Assembly: GCA_046331465.1 (NCBI GenBank)
Contig: JAXLQV010000003.1
Coordinates: 682,001-746,000 of the forward strand
Origin: UBA5066 sp046331465
GTDB lineage: Bacteria; Acidobacteriota; Thermoanaerobaculia; UBA5066
Length of the DNA stretch: 64,000 nucleotides
Reading direction: 5' to 3'
Program-made: the position numbers and the translations under genes
Shown: positions 23,063-32,622 of the stretch, piece by piece
Layout: each line of letters opens with the position of its first letter
Position numbering within the stretch: the first letter of the stretch is position 1
The notes under the pieces: model-generated
Seen by the model: only the letters and a program-made list of their open reading frames with translations
Databases searched by the model: none
Told to the model about the DNA's origin: nothing

Positions 23063-24094
23063 GTGGCGCGCGTCGTCGTCTCCCTCGTCACGCACAACGA
23101 GTCGCGCGACGCCGAACGGCTCCTCCCGACGCTCTTCGCGCAGACGTTCCGGGACTTCGAGGTGGTCGCGATCGACAACCGTTCCGAGGACGGGACGCGC
23201 GCCTCGCTCGCCGCCGCGCAGAAGCTCGCCCCCGTCCCGATGGAGATCGTCGCCTCGCGCGAGAACCTCGGCTTCACGGGGGGCCACAACGTCGGGATCG
23301 CGCGGGCGGCGGAGCGGGGTGCCGAGTGGGTCCTCGTCCTGAACGCGGACGTCGTCCTCGCCCCGGACTACCTCGAGAGGCTCCTCGACGACGCCGCCCG
23401 CCCCGGCCGCGAGTGGGTCGGGGCGATGACCGGAAAGGTCCTCCGCGCCGAGGGCCCCGAGCTCCTGCCGACGAACGTCGTCGACACGGTCGGGATCCGG
23501 ATGACGCGGAGCGGGCGGCACTTCGACGTCGGCGCCGGCGAGCCCGACACGGGGCGCTGGGACCGGCCGGCCGAGGTCTTCGGCGTCTCGGGGTGCGTCG
23601 CCCTCTACCGGGTCGCGGCGCTCCTCGACGTCAGGCTCCCGAACGGCTTCTTCGACGACGACTTCTTCGTCTACCGCGAGGACGTCGACCTCGCCTGGAG
23701 GCTCCGCGGGCGAGGCTGGTCCGCGCGCTGCGTCCCCTCGGCGGTCGCCTGGCACCGGCGGCGGAACCTCCCCGAGCGGCGCCGCGAGATGTCCGTCGTC
23801 GCGAACCTCCACTCGGTCAAGAACCGCTTCCTCCTCCGGATCAACAACGCCGGGCCCGACCACCTCCGCGCCACGTTCCCGCTCACGTTCGCGCGCGACG
23901 CCGTCGTCGTCGGGGGCTGCCTCACCGTCGAGCGGAGCTCGCTCGAGGCGCTCCGCTGGCTCGCACGGAACCGCGCGCGCCTGATGGCGAAGCGGCGCGA
24001 GATCCTCTCCCGCCGCACGGTCTCCGACCGCGCGCTCCTCCGCTGGTTCGGGGGAGACCCGGGCGGCGCCCGGATCCCGGACATCGACGCGTGA
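23063..24094 (+). CDS. Family 2 glycosyltransferase (third of three)
   Basis: 343 residues starting at a GTG that directly follows the previous stop. Motifs: VVSLVTHNESRDAERLLPTL, VAIDNRSEDGTRA, SRENLGFTGGHNVGIARAAE, VLNADVVLAPDYLERLL, and DDDFFVYREDVDLAWRLRGR. The C-terminal about 90 residues (SVVANLHSVKNRFLLRINNA, WLARNRARLMAKRREILSRR) resemble the membrane-interface helices of rhamnosyltransferases. It overlaps the GT4 gene by GTGA. Coupled position implies action on the same glycan; donor sugar unknown. Confidence 0.9.
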   Translation: MARVVVSLVTHNESRDAERLLPTLFAQTFRDFEVVAIDNRSEDGTRASLAAAQKLAPVPMEIVASRENLGFTGGHNVGIARAAERGAEWVLVLNADVVLAPDYLERLLDDAARPGREWVGAMTGKVLRAEGPELLPTNVVDTVGIRMTRSGRHFDVGAGEPDTGRWDRPAEVFGVSGCVALYRVAALLDVRLPNGFFDDDFFVYREDVDLAWRLRGRGWSARCVPSAVAWHRRRNLPERRREMSVVANLHSVKNRFLLRINNAGPDHLRATFPLTFARDAVVVGGCLTVERSSLEALRWLARNRARLMAKRREILSRRTVSDRALLRWFGGDPGGARIPDIDA

Positions 24095-25224
24095 AGGTCG
24101 CCCTCCTCGGGACGCGCGGCGTCCCCGCGGCGTACGGCGGGTTCGAGACGCTCGCGGAGGAGCTCTCCGTGCGGCTCGCCGCCCGCGGCCACGACGTCAC
24201 CGTCTACGCGCGGCGGGGCTGCGTCCGCGAGGAGGTCCCTTCCTTCCGCGGCGTCCGCGTCGTCTTCGCGCCGACCGTGCGGCACAAGTACCTCGAGACG
24301 GTCGTCCACGGCGTGACGTCCGGGCTGCTCGCGGCGGCCGAGGGGTACGACGCCGTCCTCGTCTGCAACGGCGCGAACGCCCTCTCCTGCCGGCTCCCGC
24401 GACTCTTCGGCTCCGGGACGCGCATCCTCCTGAACGTGGACGGCCTCGAACGGAACCGACGGAAGTGGAACCGCCTCGGGAAGGCCGTCTACGCCCTTTC
24501 CGAGCGGCTCTCCTGCGTCCTCCCCGACGTCGTCGTCACCGACGCCTCCGAGATCCGGCGCTACTACCGCGAGCGCTACGGGAAGGAATCGGCGTTCGTC
24601 CCCTACGGCTCCGACCTCCCCGCGCCGACGGACCTCGCCGTCCTCGACAGTCTCGGCCTCGAGCCGGGGAGCTACGTCCTCTACGTCTCCCGCTTCGAGC
24701 CGGAGAACAACCCCGACGCCGTCGTCCGCGCCTTCCGCGGCCTCCCGGGGGACCGGAGGCTCGTCCTCGTCGGCGCGGCCCCGTACGCGGACCGGTTCAT
24801 CGCGGGCCTCCGCGCCGAGGCGGAGAAGGACCCGCGCGTCCTCCTCCCCGGCGCCGTCTACGGCGACGGCTACCGCGCTCTCCTCGCGCACGCGGCGGCC
24901 TACGTCCACGCGACCGAGGTCGGCGGGACGCACCCGGCTCTCGTCGAGGCGATGGGGTTCGGCCGGCCCGTCCTCGTCCACGACACGCCGGAGAACCGGG
25001 AGGTCGCGGGCGAGGCCGCGCTCTTCTGGGACGCCCGCCGCCCCGAGACGCTCGCCCGGCTCCTCGCGTCCCTCCTCCCGGACGCGGCCCGGCGCGAGGC
25101 CCTCGGCGCGGCCGCGAAGCGCCGGGCGGACGAGCGCTTCCGCTGGGACGACGTGACGACGGCCTACGAGGCGCTCCTTTCGGGACGTTCGCCGGAGGGG
25201 CTACGATCGGGGCGGGCATGCTGA
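24091..25224 (+). CDS. Family 4 glycosyltransferase (DUF1972/rhamnosyltransferase type)
   Basis: 377 residues, GT-B fold. The N-terminal Rossmann domain starts VKVALLGTRGVPAAYGGFET, the signature of the DUF1972 subfamily that includes WchF/RfaB-like rhamnosyltransferases (beta1,4 addition to glucose-PP-lipid in some pneumococcal capsules). The C-terminal domain has YVLYVSRFEPENNPDAVVRA, LVGAAPYADRF and the donor-binding VHATEVGGTHPALVEAMGFG with the conserved glutamate pattern. It overlaps the upstream gene by 4 nt and the downstream phosphotransferase by 7 nt. It may add the second sugar after the priming step. Confidence 0.9.
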   Translation: MKVALLGTRGVPAAYGGFETLAEELSVRLAARGHDVTVYARRGCVREEVPSFRGVRVVFAPTVRHKYLETVVHGVTSGLLAAAEGYDAVLVCNGANALSCRLPRLFGSGTRILLNVDGLERNRRKWNRLGKAVYALSERLSCVLPDVVVTDASEIRRYYRERYGKESAFVPYGSDLPAPTDLAVLDSLGLEPGSYVLYVSRFEPENNPDAVVRAFRGLPGDRRLVLVGAAPYADRFIAGLRAEAEKDPRVLLPGAVYGDGYRALLAHAAAYVHATEVGGTHPALVEAMGFGRPVLVHDTPENREVAGEAALFWDARRPETLARLLASLLPDAARREALGAAAKRRADERFRWDDVTTAYEALLSGRSPEGLRSGRAC

Positions 25225-26657
25225 AGCAGCAGGCGAAGGCCGTCGCCGCCTCGCTCTACGCCGCCGACCTCGCGTCCACCCTCGCGGCGCTCGCCGCGGC
25301 GTACCTCGTGAGAAGCGAGCTCCTCCCGCGCTTCTTCCCGGGGCGTCTGACGGCGCTCTACCCGTTCTCCGTCTACCTCGTCCTGGTCGGGCCGATCGTC
25401 GTCATCTGGACGGGGCTCCTGTTCCTCTCGGGCGCCTACCGGAGCCGGAGGACGTCGGGCCTGAAGGACGAGGCGCTCCTCGTCGGGAAGATCGTCCTCG
25501 GCGGAACCGTCGGCCTGACGATCCTCGTCTACGGCCTCAGGCTCGACTTCATCTCGCGGCCGTTCCTCCCGATCTTCGCCGTCCTGAACGCCCTCTTCCT
25601 CGTCGTCGAGCGGCTGACCGTGCGGATCGTGGCGCGCAAGGTGCGCGCGAGGGGCTTCAACTACCGGACCGTCGTCATCATCGGCGACACGCCGCGCGCG
25701 CGCTCGATGGCCCGCCTCATCCACGACCACCCCTGGTGGGGCCTCCGGCTCCTCGGGCTGGTGCGGGAGCGTCCCGCCTCCTCCGAGGCCGGGACGACCG
25801 CCGGGGGGCTCCCCGTCCTCGGCGCGCTCGAGGACTTCCCGACGATCCTCACCTCGTTCCCGGTCGACGAGGTGATCCTGGCCGTCGACCGGGGCGACAT
25901 CGAGACGCTCGAGGACGTCTTCCTGATGTGCGAGGAGATGGGGGTGAAGACCCGCCTCATCCTCGATTTCTTCCCGCACGTCTTCGCGAAGGTCGAGCTC
26001 GAGGAGTTCGACGGGACCCCGCTCCTGACGTTCTCGACGACCCCGGAGGAGACGGGCGCCCTCCTCGCGAAGCGCGTCGTGGACGTCGGCCTCGCCTCCC
26101 TCCTCGGACTCGTCTGCCTCCCCTTCGCCGCCCTCCTCGCGATCCTCATCAAGGTGTCGTCGAGCGGGCCGGTCCTCTTCCGGCAGGTCCGCTGCGGCCT
26201 GAACGGGCGCCCCTTCACGTTCTACAAGCTCCGGACGATGGTCCAGGGGGCCGAGGGGATGCTCCCCGACGTCGCGCACCTGAACGAGCACGACGGCCCC
26301 GTCTTCAAGTCGGCGAACGACCCGCGCGTCACCGCGTTCGGCCGCTTCCTGCGCCGCTTCTCGCTCGACGAGATCCCGCAGCTCTGGAACGTCCTGAAGG
26401 GGGAGATGTCGCTCGTCGGTCCGCGCCCGCCGCTCCCGGAGGAGGTGGCCCGCTACGAGAAGTGGCAGCGCCGCCGCCTCTCGATGAAGCCCGGCCTGAC
26501 GGGCCTCTGGCAGGTCTCCGGGCGGAGCGACCTCCCGAGCTTCGACCAGTGGATGGAGCTCGACCTCGCCTACATCGACAACTGGTCGCTCACCCTCGAC
26601 ATGAAGATCCTCCTCCGGACGGTCCCGACGGTCCTCAGCGGCCGCGGCGCGCGCTGA
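25218..26657 (+). CDS. Polyprenyl-phosphate hexose-1-phosphate transferase (WbaP-like)
   Basis: 479 residues. Four N-terminal membrane helices (residues about 8-130) lead to a Rossmann-like CoA_binding_3 domain (FNYRTVVIIGDTPRARSMAR). A fifth re-entrant helix (VDVGLASLLGLVCLPFAALL, then AILIKVSSSGP) precedes the catalytic bacterial sugar transferase domain: VLFRQVRCGLNGRPFTFYKL, then RTM, and RRFSLDEIPQLWNVLKGEMS, then LVGPRPPLP, which carries the Asp-Glu catalytic pair. This enzyme starts repeat-unit synthesis by putting hexose-1-phosphate on undecaprenyl phosphate. Its position last in the glycosyltransferase operon indicates an exopolysaccharide or O-antigen-like product. No flippase or polymerase gene is in the window. 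Confidence 0.92.
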   Translation: MLKQQAKAVAASLYAADLASTLAALAAAYLVRSELLPRFFPGRLTALYPFSVYLVLVGPIVVIWTGLLFLSGAYRSRRTSGLKDEALLVGKIVLGGTVGLTILVYGLRLDFISRPFLPIFAVLNALFLVVERLTVRIVARKVRARGFNYRTVVIIGDTPRARSMARLIHDHPWWGLRLLGLVRERPASSEAGTTAGGLPVLGALEDFPTILTSFPVDEVILAVDRGDIETLEDVFLMCEEMGVKTRLILDFFPHVFAKVELEEFDGTPLLTFSTTPEETGALLAKRVVDVGLASLLGLVCLPFAALLAILIKVSSSGPVLFRQVRCGLNGRPFTFYKLRTMVQGAEGMLPDVAHLNEHDGPVFKSANDPRVTAFGRFLRRFSLDEIPQLWNVLKGEMSLVGPRPPLPEEVARYEKWQRRRLSMKPGLTGLWQVSGRSDLPSFDQWMELDLAYIDNWSLTLDMKILLRTVPTVLSGRGAR

Positions 26658-26660
26658 AGG

Positions 26661-26684
26661 GGAGGCCGCCCGAAGGCGGCCTCC
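26661..26684. terminator. Hairpin between convergent operons
   Basis: GGAGGCCGCC (26661-26670), loop CGAA, GGCGGCCTCC (26675-26684): a perfect 10-bp stem with a stable tetraloop, 3 nt past the phosphotransferase stop and facing the end of the RND operon. It can serve both strands; there is no long T-run. Confidence 0.65.
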
Positions 26685-26729
26685 TCCTCCCGGCCCGGGA
26701 CGCTCACCGGCGGACGGCCCACCCCGGTT

Positions 26730-28166
26730 TCACACGCCGCCGCCGAGGACCTTGTAGAGCTCCACGAGGTTCGCCTGCTCGGCCAGGCGGACGCCGACCG
26801 CTCCCCGCTGGGCGTTGAAGAGCGCCTGCTGCGCGACGAGGACCCCGAGGTAGCCGTCGAGCCCCGCCTTGTAGCGGGCGTCGGAGAGGAAGAGCGTCGC
26901 GTCGAGGGCCTCGACGAGCGCCTCCTGCGCCTCCTTCTGCGCGACGAGGGTCGTCCGGAGCGTCAGCGCGTCGTTCACCTCGGCGAAGGCCGTCTGGATC
27001 GCCTTCTCGTAGGTCGCGACCGCGATCTGGCGGTCGACCTCGGAGACCTTCAGGTTCGCGATGAGCGACCCGCTCGCGAAGAGCGGCGAGAGGATCTGGG
27101 GCGCGAAGCTCCACACGCTCGTCCCGGCCTTGAAGAGGCCGTCGAGGTCGGGGCTCGAGGTGCCGATGCCGGCGGTGAGGGAGATCCGCGGGAAGAAGGC
27201 CGCGCGGGCCGCGCCGATGTTCGCGTTCGCGCCCCGGAGCAGGTGCTCGGCGGCGAGGATGTCGGGCCGGCGGAGGAGGACGTCCGACGGGAGGCCGGCC
27301 GAGAGCCCCTTCGGGTCCGTCACGGCGACGAGGCGGTCGGGCAGGAGGTCGGCCGGGACCGGGGTCCCGGCGAGGAGGTCGAGCGCGTTCCGCGAGACGC
27401 CGACGGCGCCCGTGAAGGCCGCGACGTTCGCGCGGGCCGCCTCCACCTGGCTCTGCGCCTGGCGGAGGTCGACGTCGGAGCCGATCCCGGCGTCGCGGCT
27501 CGACCGGATCAGCCCGTACGAGGACTGCTGCGCGGCGAGGGTCTCCCGCGAGAGCCGGAGGTTCTCCTCGTCGGCGGCGAGGCGCAGCCACGTCCCGGCG
27601 ACGGCCGCCACGAGCGAGGTCTGGGCGCCGCGCCGGGCCTCCTCGGTCGCGAGGTACTGCTCGAAGGACCGGGCGTTCAGGCTCCGGATACGCCCGAAGA
27701 AGTCGAGCTCCCACGAGGCAAGACCAAGCCCGACCGTGTAGACCGAGACGGTGCTCGCCTTCCCGTCCTTCCCGATGCTCTCCGGGATCCGGTACTTGTC
27801 GCCCGTCGCCTGGACGCCGATCGTCGGGAAGAGCTCGGAGCGCTGGATCCGGTAGAGGGCCGCGACGCGCTCGATGTTGAGCGTCGCGACCCTGAGGTCG
27901 CGGTTGTTCGCGAGCGCGAGGTCGATGACCGACCTGAGGCGCGCGTCGGTGAAGAACTCCTGCCAGGGGACGTCCTTCGCGGCGGGAGGTGCCTCGGCCG
28001 CGGCGGGCGCAGCCGCGGGAACGACTCCCGCCGCGCCGGCTTCCGCATGGAAGGAGTCCGCCACCGGCAGCGGCGGGCGCTCGTACTTCGGGATCATCGT
28101 GCAGCCGCCGAGGAGGAGGGCCGCGGGGAGAAGCAGGGAGGCGCGCAGGAAGAGCTTGCGGTTCAT
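26730..28166 (-). CDS. RND efflux outer membrane factor (NodT/OprM family)
   Basis: 478 residues, a TolC-like lipoprotein. The signal ends in LLPAALLLGGC, so the mature protein is lipid-modified at Cys. Two OEP repeats can be seen: VPWQEFFTDARLRSVIDLAL, RSELFPTIGVQATGD and WELDFFGRIRSLNARS, then LLRRPDILAAEHLLRGANAN, AAFFPRISLTAGIGT and YKAGLDGYLGVLVAQQ. It forms the outer membrane duct of a tripartite pump. The start ATG overlaps the stop of the pump gene (TGATG), so translation is coupled. It is the last gene of the STAS-adaptor-pump-channel operon. Confidence 0.94.
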   Translation of the reverse strand: MNRKLFLRASLLLPAALLLGGCTMIPKYERPPLPVADSFHAEAGAAGVVPAAAPAAAEAPPAAKDVPWQEFFTDARLRSVIDLALANNRDLRVATLNIERVAALYRIQRSELFPTIGVQATGDKYRIPESIGKDGKASTVSVYTVGLGLASWELDFFGRIRSLNARSFEQYLATEEARRGAQTSLVAAVAGTWLRLAADEENLRLSRETLAAQQSSYGLIRSSRDAGIGSDVDLRQAQSQVEAARANVAAFTGAVGVSRNALDLLAGTPVPADLLPDRLVAVTDPKGLSAGLPSDVLLRRPDILAAEHLLRGANANIGAARAAFFPRISLTAGIGTSSPDLDGLFKAGTSVWSFAPQILSPLFASGSLIANLKVSEVDRQIAVATYEKAIQTAFAEVNDALTLRTTLVAQKEAQEALVEALDATLFLSDARYKAGLDGYLGVLVAQQALFNAQRGAVGVRLAEQANLVELYKVLGGGV

Positions 28167-31100
28167 CACTTTCCCTCCGCCGGGAGCGTGGCGTCGAGGG
28201 CGGGCGCCCTTTCGACGGCCTTCTTCCTCTCGAAGACCTTCACGACCAGGACGTAGAGGAGCGGGATCAGGAGGACGGCGAGGAACGTGCCGCTCAGCAT
28301 GCCGCCGAGGACGCTCGTGCCGATCGCCATCTGCGCCCCGGCCCCGGCCCCGTTCGCGAGGGCGAGCGGAAGGACGCCGAAACCGAAGGCGAGCGAGGTC
28401 ATGACGATGGGGCGGAGCCTCGTCTTCGCCGCCTGGAGCGTCGCCTCGATGAGGCCCATCCCCTTCTCGCGGTTCTGGACGGCGAACTGGACGATCAGGA
28501 TGGCGTTCTTCGTGGTCAGGCCGAGGACGGTGAGGATGCCGATCTGGAAGTAGACGTCGTTCGACATGCCGCGGAGCGAGGAGGCGACGACGCCCCCGAT
28601 GACGCCGAGCGGGAGGGCGAGGACGATCGAGATCGGAACGGTCCAGCTCTCGTAGAGCGCCGCCAGGACGAGGAAGATGACGAGGACGGAGAAGGCGTAG
28701 AGGAGCCCCGTCTGGGACTCCGACATCCGCTGCTGGTAGGAGAGTCCCGTCCACTCGAAGCCGACGTCGGACGGGAGCTTCCCGATGAGCTCCTCCATGG
28801 CGTTCATCGCCTCGCCGGAGCTCCGGCCCGGCGCCGGCTCCCCCTGGATCTCCATCGCCGGGAAGGCGTTGTACCGCTCGAGGCGCGGCGAGCCGTAGAC
28901 CCACCGCCCCGAAGCGACGGCCGCGAGCGGGGCGAGCCCGCCCTGCCGGTTGCGGACGTAGAGCCGGTGGAGGTCCTCGGGCAGCATCCGGAACGGGGCG
29001 TCGGCCTGCGCGTAGACGCGCTTGACCCGGCCCCCCTGGACGAAGTTGCCGACGTAGGCGCTGCCGAAGGTCGCCGAGAGATAGCTCTGGATCGAGCTGA
29101 CCGGGACGCCGAGCGCCCCCGCCTTCTCCCAGTCGACGTCGACCTTGTACTGGGGCACGTCCGTCATCCCGTTCAGGCGGACCCGGGCGAGCCTCGGGTC
29201 CTTCGCGGCGAGGCCGACGAGCTGATCGATCGCCTTCGTGAGCCCTTCGTGCCCGAGATCACCCCGGTCCTGCACCATCAGGTCGAACCCGGTCGCGGTG
29301 CCGAGCTCGACGACGGCGGGGGGCGGGAAGGCGAAGATGATGGCGCCCCGGACGCCCGAGAGGGCCCGCATGGCCTTCCCGGCCACGTCCTTGGCCCGGA
29401 GGCCCGGGCGGTCGCGGAGCTTCCAGTCCCTGAGCTGGACGAAGACCATCCCCATGTTCTGGCCGCGCCCGGCGAAGCCCGACCCGGCCACCGCGCCGCA
29501 CGACTTCACCGCGTCCTTCTGGTCGACGAGGAAGTGGTGCTCCACCTGCTCCATGACCGCCTGGGTCTGCTCGAGGGTCGAGCCGACCGGAAGCTGGACC
29601 ATCGCCATGAGGGTCCCCTGGTCCTCGTCGGGGAGGTACCCGGTCGGCATCCGGACGTACAGGAGCGCCATCAGCGCGACGATGGCGACGAAGACGACGG
29701 CGAAGAGGCCCCGCTTGCCGAGGACGTGGCCGACGGTCGCCATGTACAGGTCGCGCATGCGGTAGAAGACGCGGTCGAACCAGAGGAAGAACGGCCGGAG
29801 GAGGGGGATCCCGGTCTCGGCCGCCTCGTGCCCCTTGGCGACCGGCTTCAGGAGGGAAGCGCAGAGGACCGGCGTCAGGATGAGGGCCACCGCCACGGAG
29901 AGGAGCATCGAGGCGATGACGGTGACGGAGAACTGCCGGTAGATGACGCCGGTGGAGCCCGGGAAGAAGATCATCGGCCCGAAGACCGCGGAGAGGACGA
30001 GGCCGATCCCGACGAGGGCGCTCGTGATCTGTTCCATCGACTTCCGGGTCGCCTCGAAGGGGGAGAGCCCCTCCTCGCTCATGATCCTCTCGACGTTCTC
30101 GACCACGACGATGGCGTCGTCGACGAGGAGGCCGATGGCGAGGACCATGGCGAACATCGTCAGCATGTTGATCGAGTAGCCGAGGAAGCCGAGGACGCCG
30201 AACGTCCCGAGGATGACGACCGGGACGGCGACCGTCGGGATGAGCGTCGCCCGGAAGTTCCCGAGGAAGAGGTACATGACGAGGAAGACGAGGACGATGG
30301 CCTCGAGGAGGGTCTTGAAGACCTCGTCGATGGCGACCTTCACGAAGGGCGTCGTGTCGTAGACGTAGATCGTCTTCACGCCGGGCGGGTAGAACCTCGA
30401 GAGCTCCGCCATCTTCGCCTTGATCCGGTCGGCGGTCTCGAGCGCGTTCGCGCCGGCCTCCTGCCGGATCGCCAGGACGCCCGCCGGCCTCCCGTTGAAC
30501 CGGAAGCTGATGTCGGGGATCTCCGTCCCGAGCTCGGTCCGGCCGATGTCCGACACCTTCACGACGGAGCCGTCCGGGTTCGTCCGGAGCGGGACCGCCG
30601 CGAACTCCTCCGGCGTCTTCAGGAGGGACTGCACCAGGATCGAGGCGTTGAGCCGCTGCCCCGGCACCGCGGGGGCGCCGCCGAGCTGGCCGGCCGAGAC
30701 CTCGACGTTGTAGGCCCGGAGCGCCGCGACGACGTCGTCCGACGTCATCCCGTACTTCGTGAGCTTGTCCGGGTCGAACCAGACCCGCATGGAGTAGGCG
30801 GTGCCGAAGACCTCGACCTCGCCGACGCCGGGGACCCGGCCGAGGACCGACTGGATCTTCGAGACCGTGTAGTCGTTGAGGTCGGCGCTGTCCATGCTGC
30901 CGTCCTCGCAGGTGATGCCGGCGATGAGGAGCCAGTTGCGCGTCGCCTTGCTGACGGTGACGCCCGTCTGCTGGACCACGTCGGGGAGGGATGGCATCGC
31001 GAGCTGGAGCTTGTTCTGGACCTTCGCCCAGGCGATGTCCGGGTCGGTCCCCGGCGCGAACGTCAGCGTGACCGACGCGCTCCCCGAGGAGTCGGAGGTG

Positions 31101-31339
31101 GAGTCCATGTAGAGCATCCGGTCGAGCCCGGTCATCTTCTGCTCGATGATCTGGACGACGGAGTCCTCGACGGTCTTGGCCGACGCGCCGGGGTACATGG
31201 CCCGGATCCCGATCGAGGGCGGGGCGATCGGAGGGTACTGGGAGATCGGCAGGTTCACGATCGCCATGACGCCGGCCAGCATCATGGCGATCGCGATGAC
31301 CCACGCGAAGACGGGGCGCTTGAGGAAGAAGGCGGACAT
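28166..31339 (-). CDS. RND multidrug efflux pump, HAE1 family (AcrB/MexB type)
   Basis: 1057 residues, full length, with twelve expected membrane helices and two large periplasmic loops. Family marks include FFLKRPVFAWVIAIAMMLAG at the N-terminus, NLPISQYPPIAPP, the proton-relay helix with LLVDDAIVVVENVERIM (Asp-Asp pair), GPMIFFPGSTGVIYRQFSVT and the late FQIGILTVLGLTTKNAILIV. It exports hydrophobic compounds from periplasm and inner leaflet in exchange for protons. It lies 9 bp after the adaptor gene and overlaps the channel gene. Substrate range cannot be predicted. Confidence 0.96.
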   Translation of the reverse strand: MSAFFLKRPVFAWVIAIAMMLAGVMAIVNLPISQYPPIAPPSIGIRAMYPGASAKTVEDSVVQIIEQKMTGLDRMLYMDSTSDSSGSASVTLTFAPGTDPDIAWAKVQNKLQLAMPSLPDVVQQTGVTVSKATRNWLLIAGITCEDGSMDSADLNDYTVSKIQSVLGRVPGVGEVEVFGTAYSMRVWFDPDKLTKYGMTSDDVVAALRAYNVEVSAGQLGGAPAVPGQRLNASILVQSLLKTPEEFAAVPLRTNPDGSVVKVSDIGRTELGTEIPDISFRFNGRPAGVLAIRQEAGANALETADRIKAKMAELSRFYPPGVKTIYVYDTTPFVKVAIDEVFKTLLEAIVLVFLVMYLFLGNFRATLIPTVAVPVVILGTFGVLGFLGYSINMLTMFAMVLAIGLLVDDAIVVVENVERIMSEEGLSPFEATRKSMEQITSALVGIGLVLSAVFGPMIFFPGSTGVIYRQFSVTVIASMLLSVAVALILTPVLCASLLKPVAKGHEAAETGIPLLRPFFLWFDRVFYRMRDLYMATVGHVLGKRGLFAVVFVAIVALMALLYVRMPTGYLPDEDQGTLMAMVQLPVGSTLEQTQAVMEQVEHHFLVDQKDAVKSCGAVAGSGFAGRGQNMGMVFVQLRDWKLRDRPGLRAKDVAGKAMRALSGVRGAIIFAFPPPAVVELGTATGFDLMVQDRGDLGHEGLTKAIDQLVGLAAKDPRLARVRLNGMTDVPQYKVDVDWEKAGALGVPVSSIQSYLSATFGSAYVGNFVQGGRVKRVYAQADAPFRMLPEDLHRLYVRNRQGGLAPLAAVASGRWVYGSPRLERYNAFPAMEIQGEPAPGRSSGEAMNAMEELIGKLPSDVGFEWTGLSYQQRMSESQTGLLYAFSVLVIFLVLAALYESWTVPISIVLALPLGVIGGVVASSLRGMSNDVYFQIGILTVLGLTTKNAILIVQFAVQNREKGMGLIEATLQAAKTRLRPIVMTSLAFGFGVLPLALANGAGAGAQMAIGTSVLGGMLSGTFLAVLLIPLLYVLVVKVFERKKAVERAPALDATLPAEGK

Positions 31340-31348
31340 GGCGCCCCC

Positions 31349-32563
31349 CTACTTCGCCGACGGCCGCGCCGCCGCCGGGTCGGCCTTCGCGCCCCCGTCC
31401 GTCTTCGGCGCGGCCCCGGCCTCGGCGACAGTGGCGAACGGAACCGCCTTCACGTCGGCGCCGGCGCGGATCTTCTGGAGGCCCTCGACGATGACGCGGT
31501 CGCCCGCCTCGAGCCCCTTCGTAACGATCCAGCGGTCCCCGAGGGCCCGGTCGAGCGTCAGCATCCGCTGCTCGGCCTTCCCGTCCGCTCCGACGACGAG
31601 CGCGAAGGCGTTCCCCTTCTGGTCGCGCGAGACGCCCTGCTGCGGGACGAGGATGGCCGTGGAGTTCACCCCTTCCTCGACGACCGCGCGGACGTACATG
31701 CCGGGAAGGAGGACGTGATCGGGATTCGGGAAGACCATCCGGAGCGTGACGGAGCCCGTCGTCGGGTCGACCGTCACGTCCTGGAACTTGAGCCTCCCCT
31801 CCTGCGCGTAGGTCGTCCCGTCCTCGAGGACGAGCTTCACCCGGCTCCAGGAAGCAGCGTTCCGCGTAAGGCCTCCCGTCCGGAACCCCTGCCGGAGGCG
31901 CAGGAGCTCGGCCGACGACTGCACGACGTCGACGTAGATCGGGTCGAGCTGCTGGACGGTGACGAGCGGAACGGGCTGGTAGGCGGTCACGAGCGCCCCG
32001 ACGGTCACGCTCGACCGGCCCGTGCGGCCCGGGATCGGCGCGCGGATCGGCGTGTAGGAGAGGTTGACCCGGGCGCTCTCGACCGCCGCCTTCGCCGCCG
32101 CCACGCTCGCCTCGGCTTGGCTCGCGGCGGCCACGGCGTCGTCGTAGTCCTGCTGCCCCGCGGCCCGGATCGCGACGAGCCCCTTGAGGCGCTCGGCCCG
32201 CAGGCGCGCGGCCGGGAGGTTCGCCTCGGCCATGGCGAGCGCCGCCTTCGCCTGGTCGTACGCGGCCTGGTAGGGGGCCGGGTCGATCTGGTAGAGGAGC
32301 GCGCCCGCCTTCACGTCGGAGCCTTCCTCGAACGCGCGCTCGCGGATCAGGCCGTTCACCTGAGGACGGACTTCGGCGACGAGATAGGGCGAGGTCCGGC
32401 CCGGCAGCTCCGTCGTCAGGACGACCTTCTCGGGGGCGACCGTCACGACGCCGACCTCCGCGGGGCCGCGAGGGGGACCGGCCGGGGGCTTTCCGCAGGC
32501 GACGGTCAGAGCCGCGGCGGCGAGGAGCGAGAGGGCCGGGAAGGGGCGGAAGCGGTTCTTCAT
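31349..32563 (-). CDS. RND efflux periplasmic adaptor lipoprotein (AcrA/MexA type)
   Basis: 404 residues. The signal peptide ends LLAAAALTVAC, a lipobox, so it is an inner-membrane-anchored lipoprotein. Then come the barrel-sandwich parts (LPGRTSPYLVAEVRPQVNGL; GSDVKAGALLYQIDPAPYQA), an alpha-hairpin (about residues 95-160), the returning lipoyl strand (YTPIRAPIPGRTGRSSVTVG) and the membrane-proximal domain (ILVPQQGVSRDQKGNAFALV). The C-terminus is an Ala/Lys-rich tail. The ATG at 32563 is preferred over two upstream ATGs because GGAG lies 6 nt before it. It bridges the pump and channel encoded downstream. Confidence 0.94.
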   Translation of the reverse strand: MKNRFRPFPALSLLAAAALTVACGKPPAGPPRGPAEVGVVTVAPEKVVLTTELPGRTSPYLVAEVRPQVNGLIRERAFEEGSDVKAGALLYQIDPAPYQAAYDQAKAALAMAEANLPAARLRAERLKGLVAIRAAGQQDYDDAVAAASQAEASVAAAKAAVESARVNLSYTPIRAPIPGRTGRSSVTVGALVTAYQPVPLVTVQQLDPIYVDVVQSSAELLRLRQGFRTGGLTRNAASWSRVKLVLEDGTTYAQEGRLKFQDVTVDPTTGSVTLRMVFPNPDHVLLPGMYVRAVVEEGVNSTAILVPQQGVSRDQKGNAFALVVGADGKAEQRMLTLDRALGDRWIVTKGLEAGDRVIVEGLQKIRAGADVKAVPFATVAEAGAAPKTDGGAKADPAAARPSAK

Positions 32564-32622
32564 CGGTGTCTCCATCGAATTCATTCGGCTGATGTCGAGT
32601 CGGGGGCCCGAGTCGCGGCGAC

